DNA of 38,516 bases from Symbiodinium natans (Eukaryota > Sar > Dinophyceae > Suessiales > Symbiodiniaceae), in the NCBI GenBank assembly GCA_905221605.1, contig CAJNDS010000786.1, forward strand, positions 32,501-71,016. The letters are read 5' to 3'. Below the pieces are notes generated by a model that saw only the letters and a program-made list of their open reading frames with translations, was not told the DNA's origin and made no database searches. Below, piece after piece: positions 9,150 to 19,758 of the stretch (positions are counted from its first letter, which is position 1; each line of letters starts with the position of its first letter). Made by a program: the position numbers and the translations under genes.

Positions 9150-9720
9150 CCGCAGCAAAGCTGAACCCCCGCCATGCCTTGTAAAACTTCTGGGGCGGCA
9201 TACTCCACAAACCCACCCGTTGTTGTGATCCGCGTTTCCCTGCGGCTCTCAGGCTTGTAGCTGCAGGGACGAGCGGATCGCAACAACGTGTGGGTTCATG
9301 GACTATGCGGCCCCAGAAGTTCTACAAGGCGAGGGTTCAGCCTGGATGGTGGGTTCGTTGTGGAGCGACTGGTTGTTGATCTGAGAAGCAGCCATTCTGG
9401 TGGACCTCTGGAGCTGCGGCGTTATCCTCTTCGTCATGATCTGCGGGCACCTGCCATTTGAGGTACAGGCCGGGAAGCGTCGCAGCACTTCTTGTTTGCC
9501 GCAGCTGGCCAAGCTTGACCGAGTTGTGATCTTGTCGTCCCAGCCCATATCGCCAGAAAGACTAGAGCTCGAGAACTCGAAGTTCGTGGTACTTGCTTGC
9601 TGATTGTTATAGTGCCCTCATTCACCTCCATCCTGCAGGGCCTGCAGGGCCTGGACGCGAGCGACATCTGCCGAAAGACTTTCTCGGCGAGCTACGAGAG
9701 CCCCTGTCATCAGAGCAACT
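9150..9720 (+). pseudogene. Second kinase copy (K2), partial
   Basis: Three homologues of K1 exons lie in order. 9267-9334 reads DERIATTCGFMDYAAPEV then LQGEG. About 9388-9462 reads VDLWSCGVILFVMICGHL then PFE, with GT donor. 9648-9704 reads GLDASDICRKTFSASYESP. The N-lobe, hinge, HRDLK and DFG exons are missing: upstream lies the telomeric tract, and 9736 begins the tandem array. The first exon ends one base out of phase with its K1 counterpart. Replacements spare the structural residues, so K2 was probably a working paralogue before truncation. Confidence 0.8.
9160..9341. repeat. Inverted pair of kinase APE exons
   Basis: Left arm 9160-9233 is the reverse complement of right arm 9273-9341 with several mismatches; the spacer is about 39 bases. 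Read on the minus strand the left arm gives GGFVEYAAPEVLQGMAG, resembling both K2 (GFMDYAAPEVLQG) and K1 (GTVQYAAPEVVQGTAG). Flanks of the left arm (9150-9260) match K1 intron sequence around 5617-5730 in reverse, so it carries an inverted exon with its intron edges. Confidence 0.85.
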
Positions 9721-10430
9721 GCCATACTAGCACTTGAGCCGCCGCCCAACCTGCGTACGAATCACGAATGACAGCCCAGACACTGCACTGGTGGCATTGA
9801 GTCTTGTAGAGCCCATGCCGACGCTGTGAACCATCCCCATACCTTCTGCAAGTGCAGAGCGGAGCGGTGCTGTGCAAGTCCGACTACCAGGCCGACGCGA
9901 ATGTCGGTTGTGATGTGCAGTTTTTCGAACTTCATGACCGTGCTGCAAGACGACACCAACAGCACGACCGCGGTTGCAGGCCTGTTGGTGTGCCACTATG
10001 CGTGCTGCCGAACTGGTGGTATCACTATGGGTGCAAGGAATGCAGGGGTGTTGAGGGTTATTCCACGGTTTCGGGTTTAAGGGGTGTAAAGACAGAGACG
10101 TGATGGACGTTTGAAGAATGCCATCAAGGCGGTGTACAATATTGCTGCAGTACCCGATCCCTGTACACCTGTAGACTCGGAGTTGCAGTACTACTTGAGC
10201 AGACAGCTTATTGAGGTCGTACTCCGCAGTGCCTCTGTGGCTGAAAAAAAACAACGCGAGAGTTTTGCAAATCTCCAGGTGCTCCACTTGATGTACCCCC
10301 ACCAATTAGTCTTTGTGTCAAGGACGGCATCCCGGTTTGGTCTTCACCCTCTACTTCAGGCTGAGATCATTTTTGCTTCATGTCATCATCCAACATCATC
10401 CACCGGTTCGGGTGAGGGCTTCCGGCCAGG

Positions 10431-10588
10431 GTCCGTAGCCAATGCACCATCTTTTGGACCAGGCTCATAGAATTCACTCTTGAGATTGCCCACTCGGACA
10501 TCTCTGATAAAACAACTCCGAAAGGACTCTCGTGCATTGGAGGGAATCGGATGATGACTCTGAAGCGTTTTGGACACAAGTCTAAAAG
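10431..10588 (+). CDS. Exon-like open block in array unit 1, product unknown
   Basis: A stop-free frame of about 53 codons includes CTIFWTRLIEFTLEIAHSD and later NRMMTLKRFGHKSK. It follows GG in unit 1 but AG|G in units 2 and 3, and is followed by GTGTAC, a possible GT donor. The same frame is open at 16890-17046 and 23749-23905. Differences between copies are mixed silent and replacing, so constraint is not shown. I do not recognise it. Confidence 0.3.
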
Positions 10589-10767
10589 GTGTACCTCTCT
10601 GGCAACCGCCGACGACCGCTCCAGCTCGAACGTACAGCTTCGTGCAGCTGTGTGCACGTCAGAACATGCGAGAAGCCTGAATATCAACCCGCTGGACGTC
10701 TTGAAACGCATGGATAAGAGAACACCACCGAGTCCTCAACAGCAGACATCAAAGCTCTTTTGACGCG

Positions 10768-11490
10768 CCATGTTGGTCCCGCAGCGTCCCGAGGAGGCAC
10801 AGATCATACAGATCGCATCCGTGACCATCAAACCCCTCTGTATACCTCAATCCCTAGAGCTTAGCCTGCTTAAGCTCGCGTCAAGGCCACACCATGTTCA
10901 CACCATGTTCAGGTGTTAGGGGTTAAGGGTTCTAGGTTCCATTCTGGGACACGCTCTGGATTTAAAAACCAAATCCTCCCACAGCTAGCCTGAAGACGTG
11001 GACCTGGCATCTCAGGCCTCTGAACCTTGTAAATGCCCTACAAGCCTTGAGAATTCTACAATGCCGAAGAAGCTTGGACCTCGGCCCAAAAGTTCCCAAA
11101 GAAGATTCATTCATGCGCTCATTCTCAAAGATATGCCGTTGGCTGGTCATGAAAGTTGACAAGGCAAATCCCCGTCTCAGTCTCTCGCAACACCCTACAA
11201 ACCCCAGATCGCCAGGCCCCCCTTCATGCCGGGGTGCCGGGGCGCGCAATGCATACAGGCGCCGACTGGAGTTCTGTCGGGCTGTCGGGGCTTGCGCTTT
11301 ATGCTGTATGGCTTGGACTGATTTCCATGCGGCTCCATATGGCAAATGCGGCTATGCTGCGATGCGGCTATGCGTTTGGGGCTGGTCGTTCAACTATTCA
11401 AACCCTGAGCCCAGAAAGAAGAGAGGATTCTCTTTCGGCTTCAGCTGGTTGCTTGTAACATTTCGTGCGAGTCAGGCTTTGTCTTGAAGC
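10768..11490. repeat. R-family dispersed repeat, copy 1
   Basis: Starts near GTTGGTCCCGCAGCGTCCCG and ends near GAGTCAGGCTTTGTCTTGAA. Seven copies lie in the window, all in the same orientation. No terminal inverted repeats, poly-A tail or coding frame shared by all copies was seen, so the element class is unknown. Confidence 0.85.
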
Positions 11491-11556
11491 GCCGATGCGC
11501 GAAGAGAGAAGAGAGATCAGAGATTTAGGGGTTTAAGATGGTTTAAGGTTGGAGGA

Positions 11557-11645
11557 CTCGGAAAGGCACTTGAGAGCAGCGGACACCCAAGATCTGTTTT
11601 GGCTAAACAGATTTTGGTGTCAGGTGCTCCAAGTGCCTTCCCGAG
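11557..11645. repeat. Hairpin between R copies 1 and 2
   Basis: Arms 11557-11599 and 11605-11645 are imperfect reverse complements around a 5-base loop. It would fold into a stem of about 40 pairs with a few bulges. Confidence 0.85.
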
Positions 11646-11658
11646 CTTTCGCCTGTTT

Positions 11659-12375
11659 GTTGGTCCTGCAGCGTCCCGAGGAGGCACAGATTGCATCCGT
11701 CCAAGCTTGAACCTTCAAACCCATCTGTAAACCTCAAGCCCTGACAGCCTGAAGCTTTAAGCCTTCCCTAAGCTCGTGTCGTGGCCACAAGGCAACAGGC
11801 CGTGACCTTCCATGTTTAGGTGTTAGGGCTTTAGGGTTCTAGGGGTCCACTCCTCCTAGCTAACAGGAAGATGTGGACCCGGCATGTCAAGCCTCTGAAC
11901 CTTGTACATGCCCTATAGGCCCTGTCTGCCTTGAGAGTTTATGCCGAAGAATCTTGAACCCCGGCCCTTACCTTTCCCATGATTCTGTATTTCTTTCCCA
12001 GAAGCATCATTTCTTTCGTTCATTCTCAAAGATGTGGCAGCCGTTGGGCCAAAGGAACAACATGAAAGCTGAAGAAGCATCCATGACTCAGTCTCTGACC
12101 ACCCTATAGACCCCAAATCGCCAGGCCACCTTCATGCCAGGGTGCCGGGGCGCGCAGTGCATACAGGCGCCGACCCTACTTCCGTCAAGGCTTGCGCTTT
12201 CCAGGGCTGGGACTGAGGGTTTCCATGAGGCTACATACTTCTATGCGGCTATGCGTTCGGAGCTGGTCGTTCAAGTATTCAAACCCTGAGCCCAGAAGGA
12301 AGAAAGGGTTTGCTGTCGGTTTCAACTGGTTGAACATCTCGAGCGAGTCAGGCTTCGTCTTGAATCCTCGGCGCA
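11659..12375. repeat. R-family dispersed repeat, copy 2
   Basis: Clearly diverged from copy 1 in the same unit but almost identical to copy 4, showing that the two R types predate duplication of the array unit. Confidence 0.85.
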
Positions 12376-12482
12376 TAAAGGTCTCGTTTGGTAACCTCTA
12401 GTCCCACCCAAAGGAAGCCTGCACAACGGATCTTTTTCACCCATCGTTCAAGCTCGCCTGAGATTTGAGTTGCTTCTTGTAT

Positions 12483-12496
12483 GGGGGGGGGGGGGG
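12483..12496. repeat. G homopolymer
   Basis: A run of 14 G also present at 18933-18946 in unit 2; similar runs occur near 733-745 and 25225-25241. Possible quadruplex or slippage sites. Confidence 0.85.
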
Positions 12497-12686
12497 TGTC
12501 AGGCACTGACCTGGAGCTCTCCTTGCTGTCCCCTTTGAAGCCATGACCTCAGGGAGGCTGCGCACGGCATGCTGCCGGGAACTCCAAAATCTTCGCTCTC
12601 AGGCCCTGTCCAAAGAGGCCGAAAGCTAAGCCTCGATCAGAGCGCAGCAGCAAGCATCTTCCACTTAAAGCGAACGCCGGCGCTTG

Positions 12687-12734
12687 AGCTCTCCTTGCTG
12701 TCCCCTTTGAAGCCATGGCCTCAGGGAGGGAACT
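12687..12734. repeat. Direct 48-base duplication specific to array unit 1
   Basis: Repeats 12511-12556 (GAGCTCTCCTTGCTGTCCCC and on through CCTCAGGGAGG) with one substitution. Unit 2 at about 19140-19150 lacks it. It is a local copy-paste event after unit duplication, in direct rather than inverted orientation. Confidence 0.85.
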
Positions 12735-13089
12735 TCTCAGCTGCTTTCGTGATGGCATTTGACTGCGCTGGCATTTCAGGCGAGTTGACTTGAGTGCGGT
12801 GGATCCTGCACCGCTGCAGGCCAGGACCCTCGGAGTTCTCCAGTTCACCATCATGCTCCTTACTTCAGTTTTATGTAAATCATGCAGTTTGATGTAAGTT
12901 GATACCTAGTTTGCGGTTGCATCTCATTGTGCAGAGCCGTCACAGTCGCTGTATCAGTAGCCACGCACTTCGACAGTTCAGATAGAGCCTACGTGCGCCA
13001 GTAAACAGGTCACAGGCACAAACAGCACTCGTCGTCCATGCGCTCAAAGCTACAGTTTCTGCCAAGAAGGCTGCAAACGTTTGCAATCT

Positions 13090-13318
13090 TCTAAGTTCCC
13101 GCTGCAGCAATGGGCCAAAGCTGCTGTTGCGGCCGCGAGAAAGCCGAGCCGGCTTTCGAAACATGCTCCAAGTTTGCGGTGATGCCGCCAACGCAAGGCG
13201 CATGGTCTGCAGAAGCAATGCGCTCACAAGGTTTTAGGTGGTTTCGAGAGCTGGGCCTGAAAAGGCTTGAAACTCTAAGCTGACGGCTGAGATGTTCTTA
13301 AGCCTTGTCTCGAAAGGG
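13090..13318. repeat. LQQWAKAA block, copy upstream of FELIAETD module
   Basis: A block with one frame reading LQQWAKAAVAAARKPSRLS recurs at 15525-15728, 19505-19737 and 22345-22527, each time just before a GT tract and the FELIAETD module. The pairing of these elements shows that the two halves of each array unit are themselves ancient duplicates. Confidence 0.7.
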
Positions 13319-13339
13319 ATGTGTGTGTGTGTGCGTTTG

Positions 13340-13541
13340 ACGATGATTGCGACGTCTCCGGCTCAGGTCAAACCTGTCAGCAAGCAGAGTTTGATCCGAT
13401 CAACGAGACATTCGAGTTGATTGCGGAGACTGACCTATTGCCGAGTGACTGCATCACAAATGGTGAGACGCAGCTGCCAGCCGGGCAATCATGCGGGACC
13501 CATACCCGCCCGTTTGAGGAGTGCACGTGCAAGGGCACGTG
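13340..13541 (+). CDS. FELIAETD module, unit 1 first copy (cysteine-containing protein fragment)
   Basis: The frame reads [20 protein letters not shown], then [20 protein letters not shown], then a Cys-containing tail ending CTCKGT and a stop. A possible exon start is AG|GT at 13368-13370. Compared with 15805-15943, ten of eleven base changes across the [23 protein letters not shown] stretch are silent, the mark of a protein held by selection. I do not recognise the family. Either this is an exon of a larger gene or a pseudogene copied from one. Confidence 0.55.
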
Positions 13542-13565
13542 ATGCTGTGCGTGTTTTTTCTATAT

Positions 13566-13689
13566 ATTTGTGTGTGGGTGTGTGTGTGTGTGTGTGGGTG
13601 GGAGCGCGTGCGTGTATGTACGTGCGTGTGTTTGGGCGTGTGTTTGTGGGTGTGTGTGTGTGTGTGTGTCTCTGTGTTGGTGTGTCTGT

Positions 13690-13724
<35 letters not shown>

Positions 13725-13743
13725 TGTGTGTCTGTCCGTGTGT

Positions 13744-13799
<56 letters not shown>

Positions 13800-13802
13800 G
13801 TT
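13566..13802. repeat. GT microsatellite, unit 1
   Basis: Imperfect (GT)n with CT, TT and GG interruptions. The matching tract in unit 2 is 19991-20611. Apparent long open frames here are repeat artefacts. Confidence 0.95.
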
Positions 13803-15317
13803 TCCTAGTCCTGGTGTTCTTGTCCCGTCTTGCAACCTTTGGCCATGCACTCGTGAACCTCGACATCAAGTCCCTTGACCTACTAGATGGCCTACAGGCA
13901 TACAGAGTCATACGCGGATGTATTCGTACCAATCAGTACACGAAGTGCATGCAATGGCAACCTTGAAGGACCCTCCCCAATCCAACCCGTGCGGTGTTGG
14001 GAGGAGATCCAAACGACGGACGAGAAGCGAGATGCGACGAGATTCGGCAGGCGTTGGGAAACGACCAACTCAGGGGATGCCAAGGAGCGCAGGCAGTGCA
14101 AAGCCGCAGAGGTGCGAGGCTGGACCTGGGGTCTCTGCAGAAACAGTTGCTTTGTGCAGTCAGTTCTTTGATCGAGGGTTCACGGTGACTCTGGTGACGA
14201 CCGGAGCGTTTTGTTTGTACGGGCCCGTGGACCAAAAGTCACATTCGGGGGACGAACAAACCAAAGCACGCACTAGGAATACATGGCCGTGTTCTATAGC
14301 AATACAGTAGCCTTCTCCTGCGGAAGCACTTCCCAAAGACTGACAGTGACCCTTTGCAGCGGTTTCCCAATGTCCTCGTCTCTTGACAGCCCCCAAATCT
14401 TCCAGTTGCAGGCATCATGCAAGCAGCCTGGAAGGCCGCTGAGAATACCGGCAGCTCCGCATCTTCGGAGTGACTGGGAGCCCCTTGTGAGTGTTTTTCC
14501 GCTCGGGAATCTCCAGGTGAGCATAGGGGTTTGTGGACCAACAGCTTGACACCTCCTGAATCCTGACTCAGTAGCACCGGTTCATTGGGCAGTCCTGGCA
14601 CCTACTTTTTTGGAGACCCGTAGGAACGAATACTTCATTGCGTCTCTCTCGCGTGGATCATGACAAAACTCCCAATTGTGACAAACTCCTTGCGCAATCG
14701 CCATGGTAGTATCTTCAAAAGACCGCAGAGCGAGGAGAGTGCTTTCTCAAATTTTTCGAGGATGCAGCAACATTTGAAGAGAGGAAACCTCTGCATTCCC
14801 ATGCTCGAGCATTTGCCAGCATTGCGGCGCGTAAAATTAGAATTGCTCTGCATCAAGAGGGGTTTGAGAAGGGGTTGCCGTCCTTGTTATTCTTTCTGTG
14901 GAGACTGGCATGCATAGATTGGCATCCAACACAAAACAAACAGAGTGAGCATTGGATGCCACGCTGGCCCTTAAACAATGCGAGAGAGGGACGTGCGCAA
15001 CGTGCAAAGCCCCTGGCCTGAACGCCAAAATCAGGAAGCCCTATCCGAATCCTGCCGCCTCAGGCTGATACCTCGGACAGCTTCTAGCAGCCTGCGGCCC
15101 AATATTTTGGGAGTAAGGGGATATGGGCTATTGCAAGCTCTCGTATAAGCTTCCATTTTATGTAGTTGCGTTTGGGGTGCGTTGGACTGCCTCGATTGCG
15201 TTTGGGGTGCATGGGGTTTTTTGGGTGAATCCCTTCGTGTTGTCGGTGTTTTTTGTCGAGAACACCGAGAACTTCCAGATTTTCGAGAACTTCGAGAACT
15301 TGTCGAACTTTTAGAAC

Positions 15318-15520
15318 TTTGTGTGTGTGTGTGTGTGTGTTGGTGCTTGGATGTGGTGGAAGGTGTTTCTAGCAGACTTTGCTGTACCTGGCCTGAACGT
15401 CAGCGGTGTCGAGTCGGGTCTCGGGTTTCCCTCGGAGGGCAGCGGTGGGCAATCTGGGATCTGGGAGTCTAAGGAATCAAGGGTTTGGAGGTGCTTCCCA
15501 ACAATTTGGGGTCTCGTTTG
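15318..15520. repeat. G-family repeat, copy 1
   Basis: GT tract followed by a block including GGTGTTTCTAGCAG and CAATCTGGGATCTGGGA and ending near CAACAATTTGGGGTCTCG. Copies lie at 22147-22345 and, more diverged, 36104-36310 outside the array, so the element moves or is duplicated independently. Confidence 0.75.
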
Positions 15521-15728
15521 CAATCATCTAAGTTCACGCTGCAGCAATGGGCTAAAGCTGCTGCTGCGGCCGCGAGAAAGCCGAGCCAGCTTTCGACACA
15601 TGGTCGAAGTTTGCAGTGATGCCGGCAACACTTGGCGGCATCACTACGAACTTGGAGCATGTGTCGAAAGCTGAAAAGGCTTGAAACTCTAAGCTGGCGG
15701 CTGAGATGTTCCCTTGTCTCGAAAGGGG

Positions 15729-15804
15729 TGTGTGTGTGTGTGTGTGTGTCTCTCTGTCTGTCTGTCTGTCTGTTTGTTTGTTTGTTTGTTTGTTTGTTTG
15801 TTTG
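15729..15804. repeat. GT, CTGT and GTTT compound microsatellite
   Basis: GT units pass into CTGT, then GTTT units, and end directly at the FELIAETD module. The unit 2 version is 22528-22682 and longer. Confidence 0.95.
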
Positions 15805-15943
15805 GCGATGATTGCGACGTCTCCGGCTCAGGTCAGACCTGTGAGCAGGCAGAGTTGGACCCGAACAGCGAGGAGTTCGAGCTGATTGCCGAGACCGACC
15901 TGCTGCCGAGTGATGCCATCACCAACGGTGAGACGCAGTTGCC
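15805..15943 (+). CDS. FELIAETD module, unit 1 second copy, forward arm
   Basis: Reads [19 protein letters not shown], then [20 protein letters not shown], then GETQLP. After that it runs into its own inverted copy. Changes relative to 13340-13541 are overwhelmingly silent in the FELIAETD core and more mixed upstream. Confidence 0.5.
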
Positions 15944-16008
15944 GCTGCGTCTCACCGTTGGTGATGGCATCACTCGGCAGCAAGTCTGTCTCCGCGATCA
16001 GCTCGAAC
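15875..16008. repeat. Palindrome formed by two FELIAETD modules, unit 1
   Basis: Arms 15875-15938 and 15945-16008 with a 6-base loop. The inner 36 base pairs match perfectly. Confidence 0.95.
15945..16008 (-). CDS. FELIAETD module, unit 1 inverted arm
   Basis: Read on the minus strand it again gives [20 protein letters not shown]. The outer part differs from the forward arm at four bases (ATT/ATC, GCC/GCG, ACC/ACA, CTG/TTG), all silent; the inner 36 bases are identical. No intact gene context is present on the minus strand. Confidence 0.45.
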
Positions 16009-16889
16009 GTATACCCGCCCAACAATTTGGGGTCTAGTTTGGAGGGTTTCGGAGGAGCTCTCGGGTTTTGGGGGTGTCGGGGGCTTTTTACATCCAAGCC
16101 CTCTTAAAACCCGAACAACTCCCGTGTTATGGCTCCGCTGTCCAAGTTGCTGCTCTGCAAGTCGCTTCCAAGCCTTGGAGGCGACGTGCAGGGCAGCATG
16201 AGCCGCCGCCCAACCTGCGAATGACAGCCAAGACACTGCACTGGTGGCAGTCCTGTGGAGCCCACGCTGTGAACCAGTCCCATACCTTCTGCAAGTGCAG
16301 AGCGGAGCAGTGCTGTGCAAAGTCCGACTACAAGGCCGACACGAATGCCGGTTCTGATGTGCAATTTTTCGAACTTCACGACCGTGCTGCAAGACGACAC
16401 CAACAGCAAGACCGCGGTTGCAAGCCTGTTGGTGTGCCACTATGGCTCGTGCTGCCGAACTGGTGGTATCAATATGGGTGCAAGATGGTGCAAGGAAAGC
16501 AGGGGTGTTGAGGGTTATTCCACGGTTTCGGGTTTTAGGGGTGTAAGACAGAGACGTGCTGGACTTTTGAATGCCATCAAGGCGGTGTACAATATTTCGC
16601 TGCAGGTTCCGATCCCTGTGTACACCTGTAGATTCGGAGTCGCAGTACTACTTGAGCAGACAGTTGACTGAGGTCGCACTCCGCAGTGCCTTTGTGGCTG
16701 AAAAGAACAATGCGAGAGTTTTGCAAATCTTCCAGGTGCTCCATTCGATGTACCTCCACCAAGTAGTCTTTGTGTAAAGGACGGCATCACGGCTTGGTCT
16801 TCACCCTCTACTTCAGGCGGATGAAATCATTTTGCTTCATGTCATCATCCAACATCATCCACCGGTTCGGGTGAGGGCTTCCGGCCAAG

Positions 16890-17046
16890 GTCCGTCACCA
16901 ATACACCATCTTTTGGACCAGGCTCATAGAATTCACCCTTGAGATTGCCCACCCGGACATCTCCGATGAAACAACTCCGAAAGGACTCTCGTGCATTGGA
17001 GGGAATCGGATGATGACTCTGAAGCGTTTTGGACACAAGTCTAAAA
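16890..17046 (+). CDS. Exon-like open block in array unit 2, product unknown
   Basis: Counterpart of 10431-10588 with AG|G immediately before and GT immediately after. Reads HQYTIFWTRLIEFTLEIAHP and on through NRMMTLKRFGHKSK without stops. Confidence 0.3.
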
Positions 17047-17221
17047 GTGTACCTCTCTGGCAACCGCCGACGACCGCTCCAGGCTCGAACGTACAGCTTC
17101 GTGCAGCTGTGTGCACGTCAGAACATGCGAGAAGCCTGAATATCAACCCGCTGGACGTCTTCAAACACATTGCAGAACACCACCGAGTCCTCAACAGCAG
17201 ACATCAAAGCTCTGTTGACGC

Positions 17222-17940
17222 GCCATGTTGGTCCCGCAGCGTCCCGAGGAGGCACAGATCACATCCGTGACCATCAAACCCTTCTGTATACCTCATGCAA
17301 TCCCTAGAGCTTAACCTGCTTAAGCTCGCGTCAAGGCCACACCATGTTCAGGTGTTAGGGGTTAAGGGTTCTAGGTTCCATTCTGGGACACGCTCTGGAT
17401 TTAAAACCAAATCCTCCCACAGCTAGCCTGAAGACGTGGACCTGGCATCTCAGGCCTCCGAATCTTGAATGCCCTTTAAGCCTTGAGAATTCTACAGTGC
17501 CGAAGAAGCTTGAACCTCGACCCATTAGTTCCCAAAGAAGATTCGTTCATGCGTTCATTCTCAAAGATATGGCAGCCGTTGGGCCAAAGGGTCATGAAAG
17601 TTGACAAGGCGAATTTTCGGCTCAGCGTCTCGGAACACCCTATAAACCCCCCAGATCGCCAGGCCCCCTTCATGCCAGGGTGCCGGGGCGCGCAATGCAT
17701 ACAGGCGCCGACTGGAGTTCTGTCGGGCTGTCGGGGCTTGCGATTTATGCTGTATGGCTTGGACTGAGGGTTTCCATGCGGCTCCATATGGCAAATGTGG
17801 CTATGCTGCGATGCGGCTATGCGTTTGGGGCTGGTCGTTCAACTATTCAAACCCTGAGCCCAGAAAGAAGAGAGGATTCTCTTTCGGCTTCAACTGGTTG
17901 CTTGTAACATTTCGGGCGAGTCAGGCTTTGTCTTGAAGCG
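17222..17940. repeat. R-family dispersed repeat, copy 3
   Basis: Unit 2 counterpart of copy 1; nearest relative is copy 5 in unit 3. Confidence 0.85.
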
Positions 17941-18005
17941 CCGATGCGCGAAGAGAGAAGATAGATCAGAGATTTAGGGGTTTAAGATGGTTTAAGGTTG
18001 GAGGA

Positions 18006-18095
18006 CTCGGAAAGGCACTTGAGAGCAGCGGACACCCAAGATCTGTTTTGGCTAAACAGATCTTTGGTGTCAGGTGCTCCAAGTGCCTTCCCGAG
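18006..18095. repeat. Hairpin between R copies 3 and 4
   Basis: Unit 2 counterpart of the 11557-11645 hairpin. AAACAGATCTTTGGTGT here replaces AAACAGATTTTGGTGT in unit 1, so the inner stem pairs slightly better. Confidence 0.85.
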
Positions 18096-18105
18096 CTTTC
18101 GCCTG

Positions 18106-18822
18106 TTTGTTGGTCCTGCAGCGTCCCGAGGAGGCACAGATTGCATCCGTCCAAGCTTGAACCTTCAAACCCATCTGTAAACCTCAAGCCCTGACAGCCT
18201 GAAGCTTTAAGCCTTCCCTAAGCTCGTGTCGTGGCCACAAGGCAACAGGCCGTGACCTTCCATGTTTAGGTGTTAGGGCTTTAGGGTTCTAGGGGTCCAC
18301 TCCTCCTAGCTAACAGGAAGATGTGGACCCGGCATATCAAGCCTCTGAACCTTGTACATGCCCTATAGGCCCTGTCTGCCTTGAGAGTTTATGCCGAAGA
18401 ATCTTGAACCCCGGCCCTTACCTTTCCCATGATTCTGTATTTCTTTCCCAGAAGCATCATTTCTTTCGTTCATTCTCAAAGATGTGGCAGCCGTTGGGCC
18501 AAAGGAACAACATGAAAGCTGAAGAAGCATCCATGACTCAGTCTCTGACCACCCTATAGACCCCAAATCGCCAGGCCACCTTCATGCCAGGGTGCCGGGG
18601 CGCGCAGTGCATACAGGCGCCGACCCTACTTCCGTCAAGGCTTGCGCTTTCCAGGGCTGGGACTGAGGGTTTCCATGAGGCTACATACTTCTATGCGGCT
18701 ATGCGTTCGGAGCTGGTCGTTCAAGTATTCAAACCCTGAGCCCAGAAGGAAGAAAGGGTTTGCTGTCGGTTTCAACTGGTTGAACATCTCGAGCGAGTCA
18801 GGCTTCGTCTTGAATCCTCGGC
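18106..18822. repeat. R-family dispersed repeat, copy 4
   Basis: Unit 2 counterpart of copy 2, with very few differences. Confidence 0.85.
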
Positions 18823-19758
18823 GCATAAAGGTCTCGTTTGGTAACCTCTAGTCCCACCCAAAGGAAGCCTGCACAACGGATCTTTTTCACCCATCGTTCA
18901 AGCTCGCCTGAGATTTGAGTTGCTTCTTGTATGGGGGGGGGGGGGGTGTCAGGCACTGACCTGGAGCTCTCCTTGCTGTCCCCTTTGAAGCCATGACCTC
19001 AGGGAGGCTGCGCACGGCATGCTGCCGGGAACTCCAAAATCTTCGCTCTCAGGCCCTGTCCAAAGAGGCCGAAAGCTAAGCCTCGATCAGAGCGCAGCAG
19101 CAAGATCGTGTATGCATCTTCCACTTAAAGCGAACGCCGGCGCTTGAACTTCTCAGCTGCTTTCGTGATGGCATTTGACTGCGCTGGCATTTCAGGCGAG
19201 TTGACTTGAGTGCGGTGGATCCTGCACCGCTGCAGGCCAGGACCCTCGGAGTTCTCCAGTTCACCATGATGCTCCTTACTTCAGTTTTACGTAAATTACG
19301 CAGTTTGATGTAAGTTGATACCTAGTTTGCGGTTGCATCTCATTGTGCAGAGCCGTCACAGTCGCTGTATCAGTATAGCCACGCACTTCGACAGTTCAGA
19401 TAGAGCCGACGGGCGCCAGAAATCAGGTCACAGGCACAAACAGCACTCGTCGTCCATGCGCTCAAAGCTACATTTTCTGCCAAGAAGGCTGCAAACGTTT
19501 GCAATCTTCTAAGTTCCCGCTGCAGCAATGGGCCAAAGCTGCTGTTGCGGCCGCGAGAAAGCCGAGCCGGCTTTCGAAACATGATCCAAGTTTGCGGTGA
19601 TGCCGCCAACGCAAGGCGCATGGTCTGCAGAAGCAATGCGCTCACAAGGTTTTAGGTGGTTTCGAGAGCTGGGCCTGAAAAGGCTTGAAACTCTAAGCTG
19701 ACGGCTGAGATGTTGTTAAGCCTTGTCTCGAAAGGGATGTGTGTGTGTGTGTGTGTGC

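Larger units (their letters stand above)
9736..16199. repeat. Tandem array unit 1 (about 6.46 kb)
   Basis: Begins at GAGCCGCCGCCCAACCTGCG, which recurs at 16200 and 23060. Order inside: spacer block; exon-like block (10431-10588); R copy 1; hairpin (11557-11645); R copy 2; G-run; LQQWAKAA block with GT tract and FELIAETD module (13090-13541); long GT tract; spacer; G-family block (15318-15520); second LQQWAKAA block; CTGT/GTTT tract; palindromic FELIAETD module (15805-16008). It differs from unit 2 by many small indels, a direct 48-base duplication (12687-12734) and shorter microsatellites. Its first 1.7 kb is more diverged than the middle. Confidence 0.93.

Noticed and set aside
10430-10452. 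Resemblance to the dinoflagellate spliced-leader start (CCGTAGCCA)
   Set aside because: Only about ten bases match and the rest of the leader is absent. The equivalent positions in units 2 and 3 read GTCCGTCACC, so the match is chance.
13520-13545. Short hairpin CACGTGC...GGCACGTG after the FELIAETD module
   Set aside because: Arms are only about seven bases with a three-base loop; this is expected by chance at this base composition.
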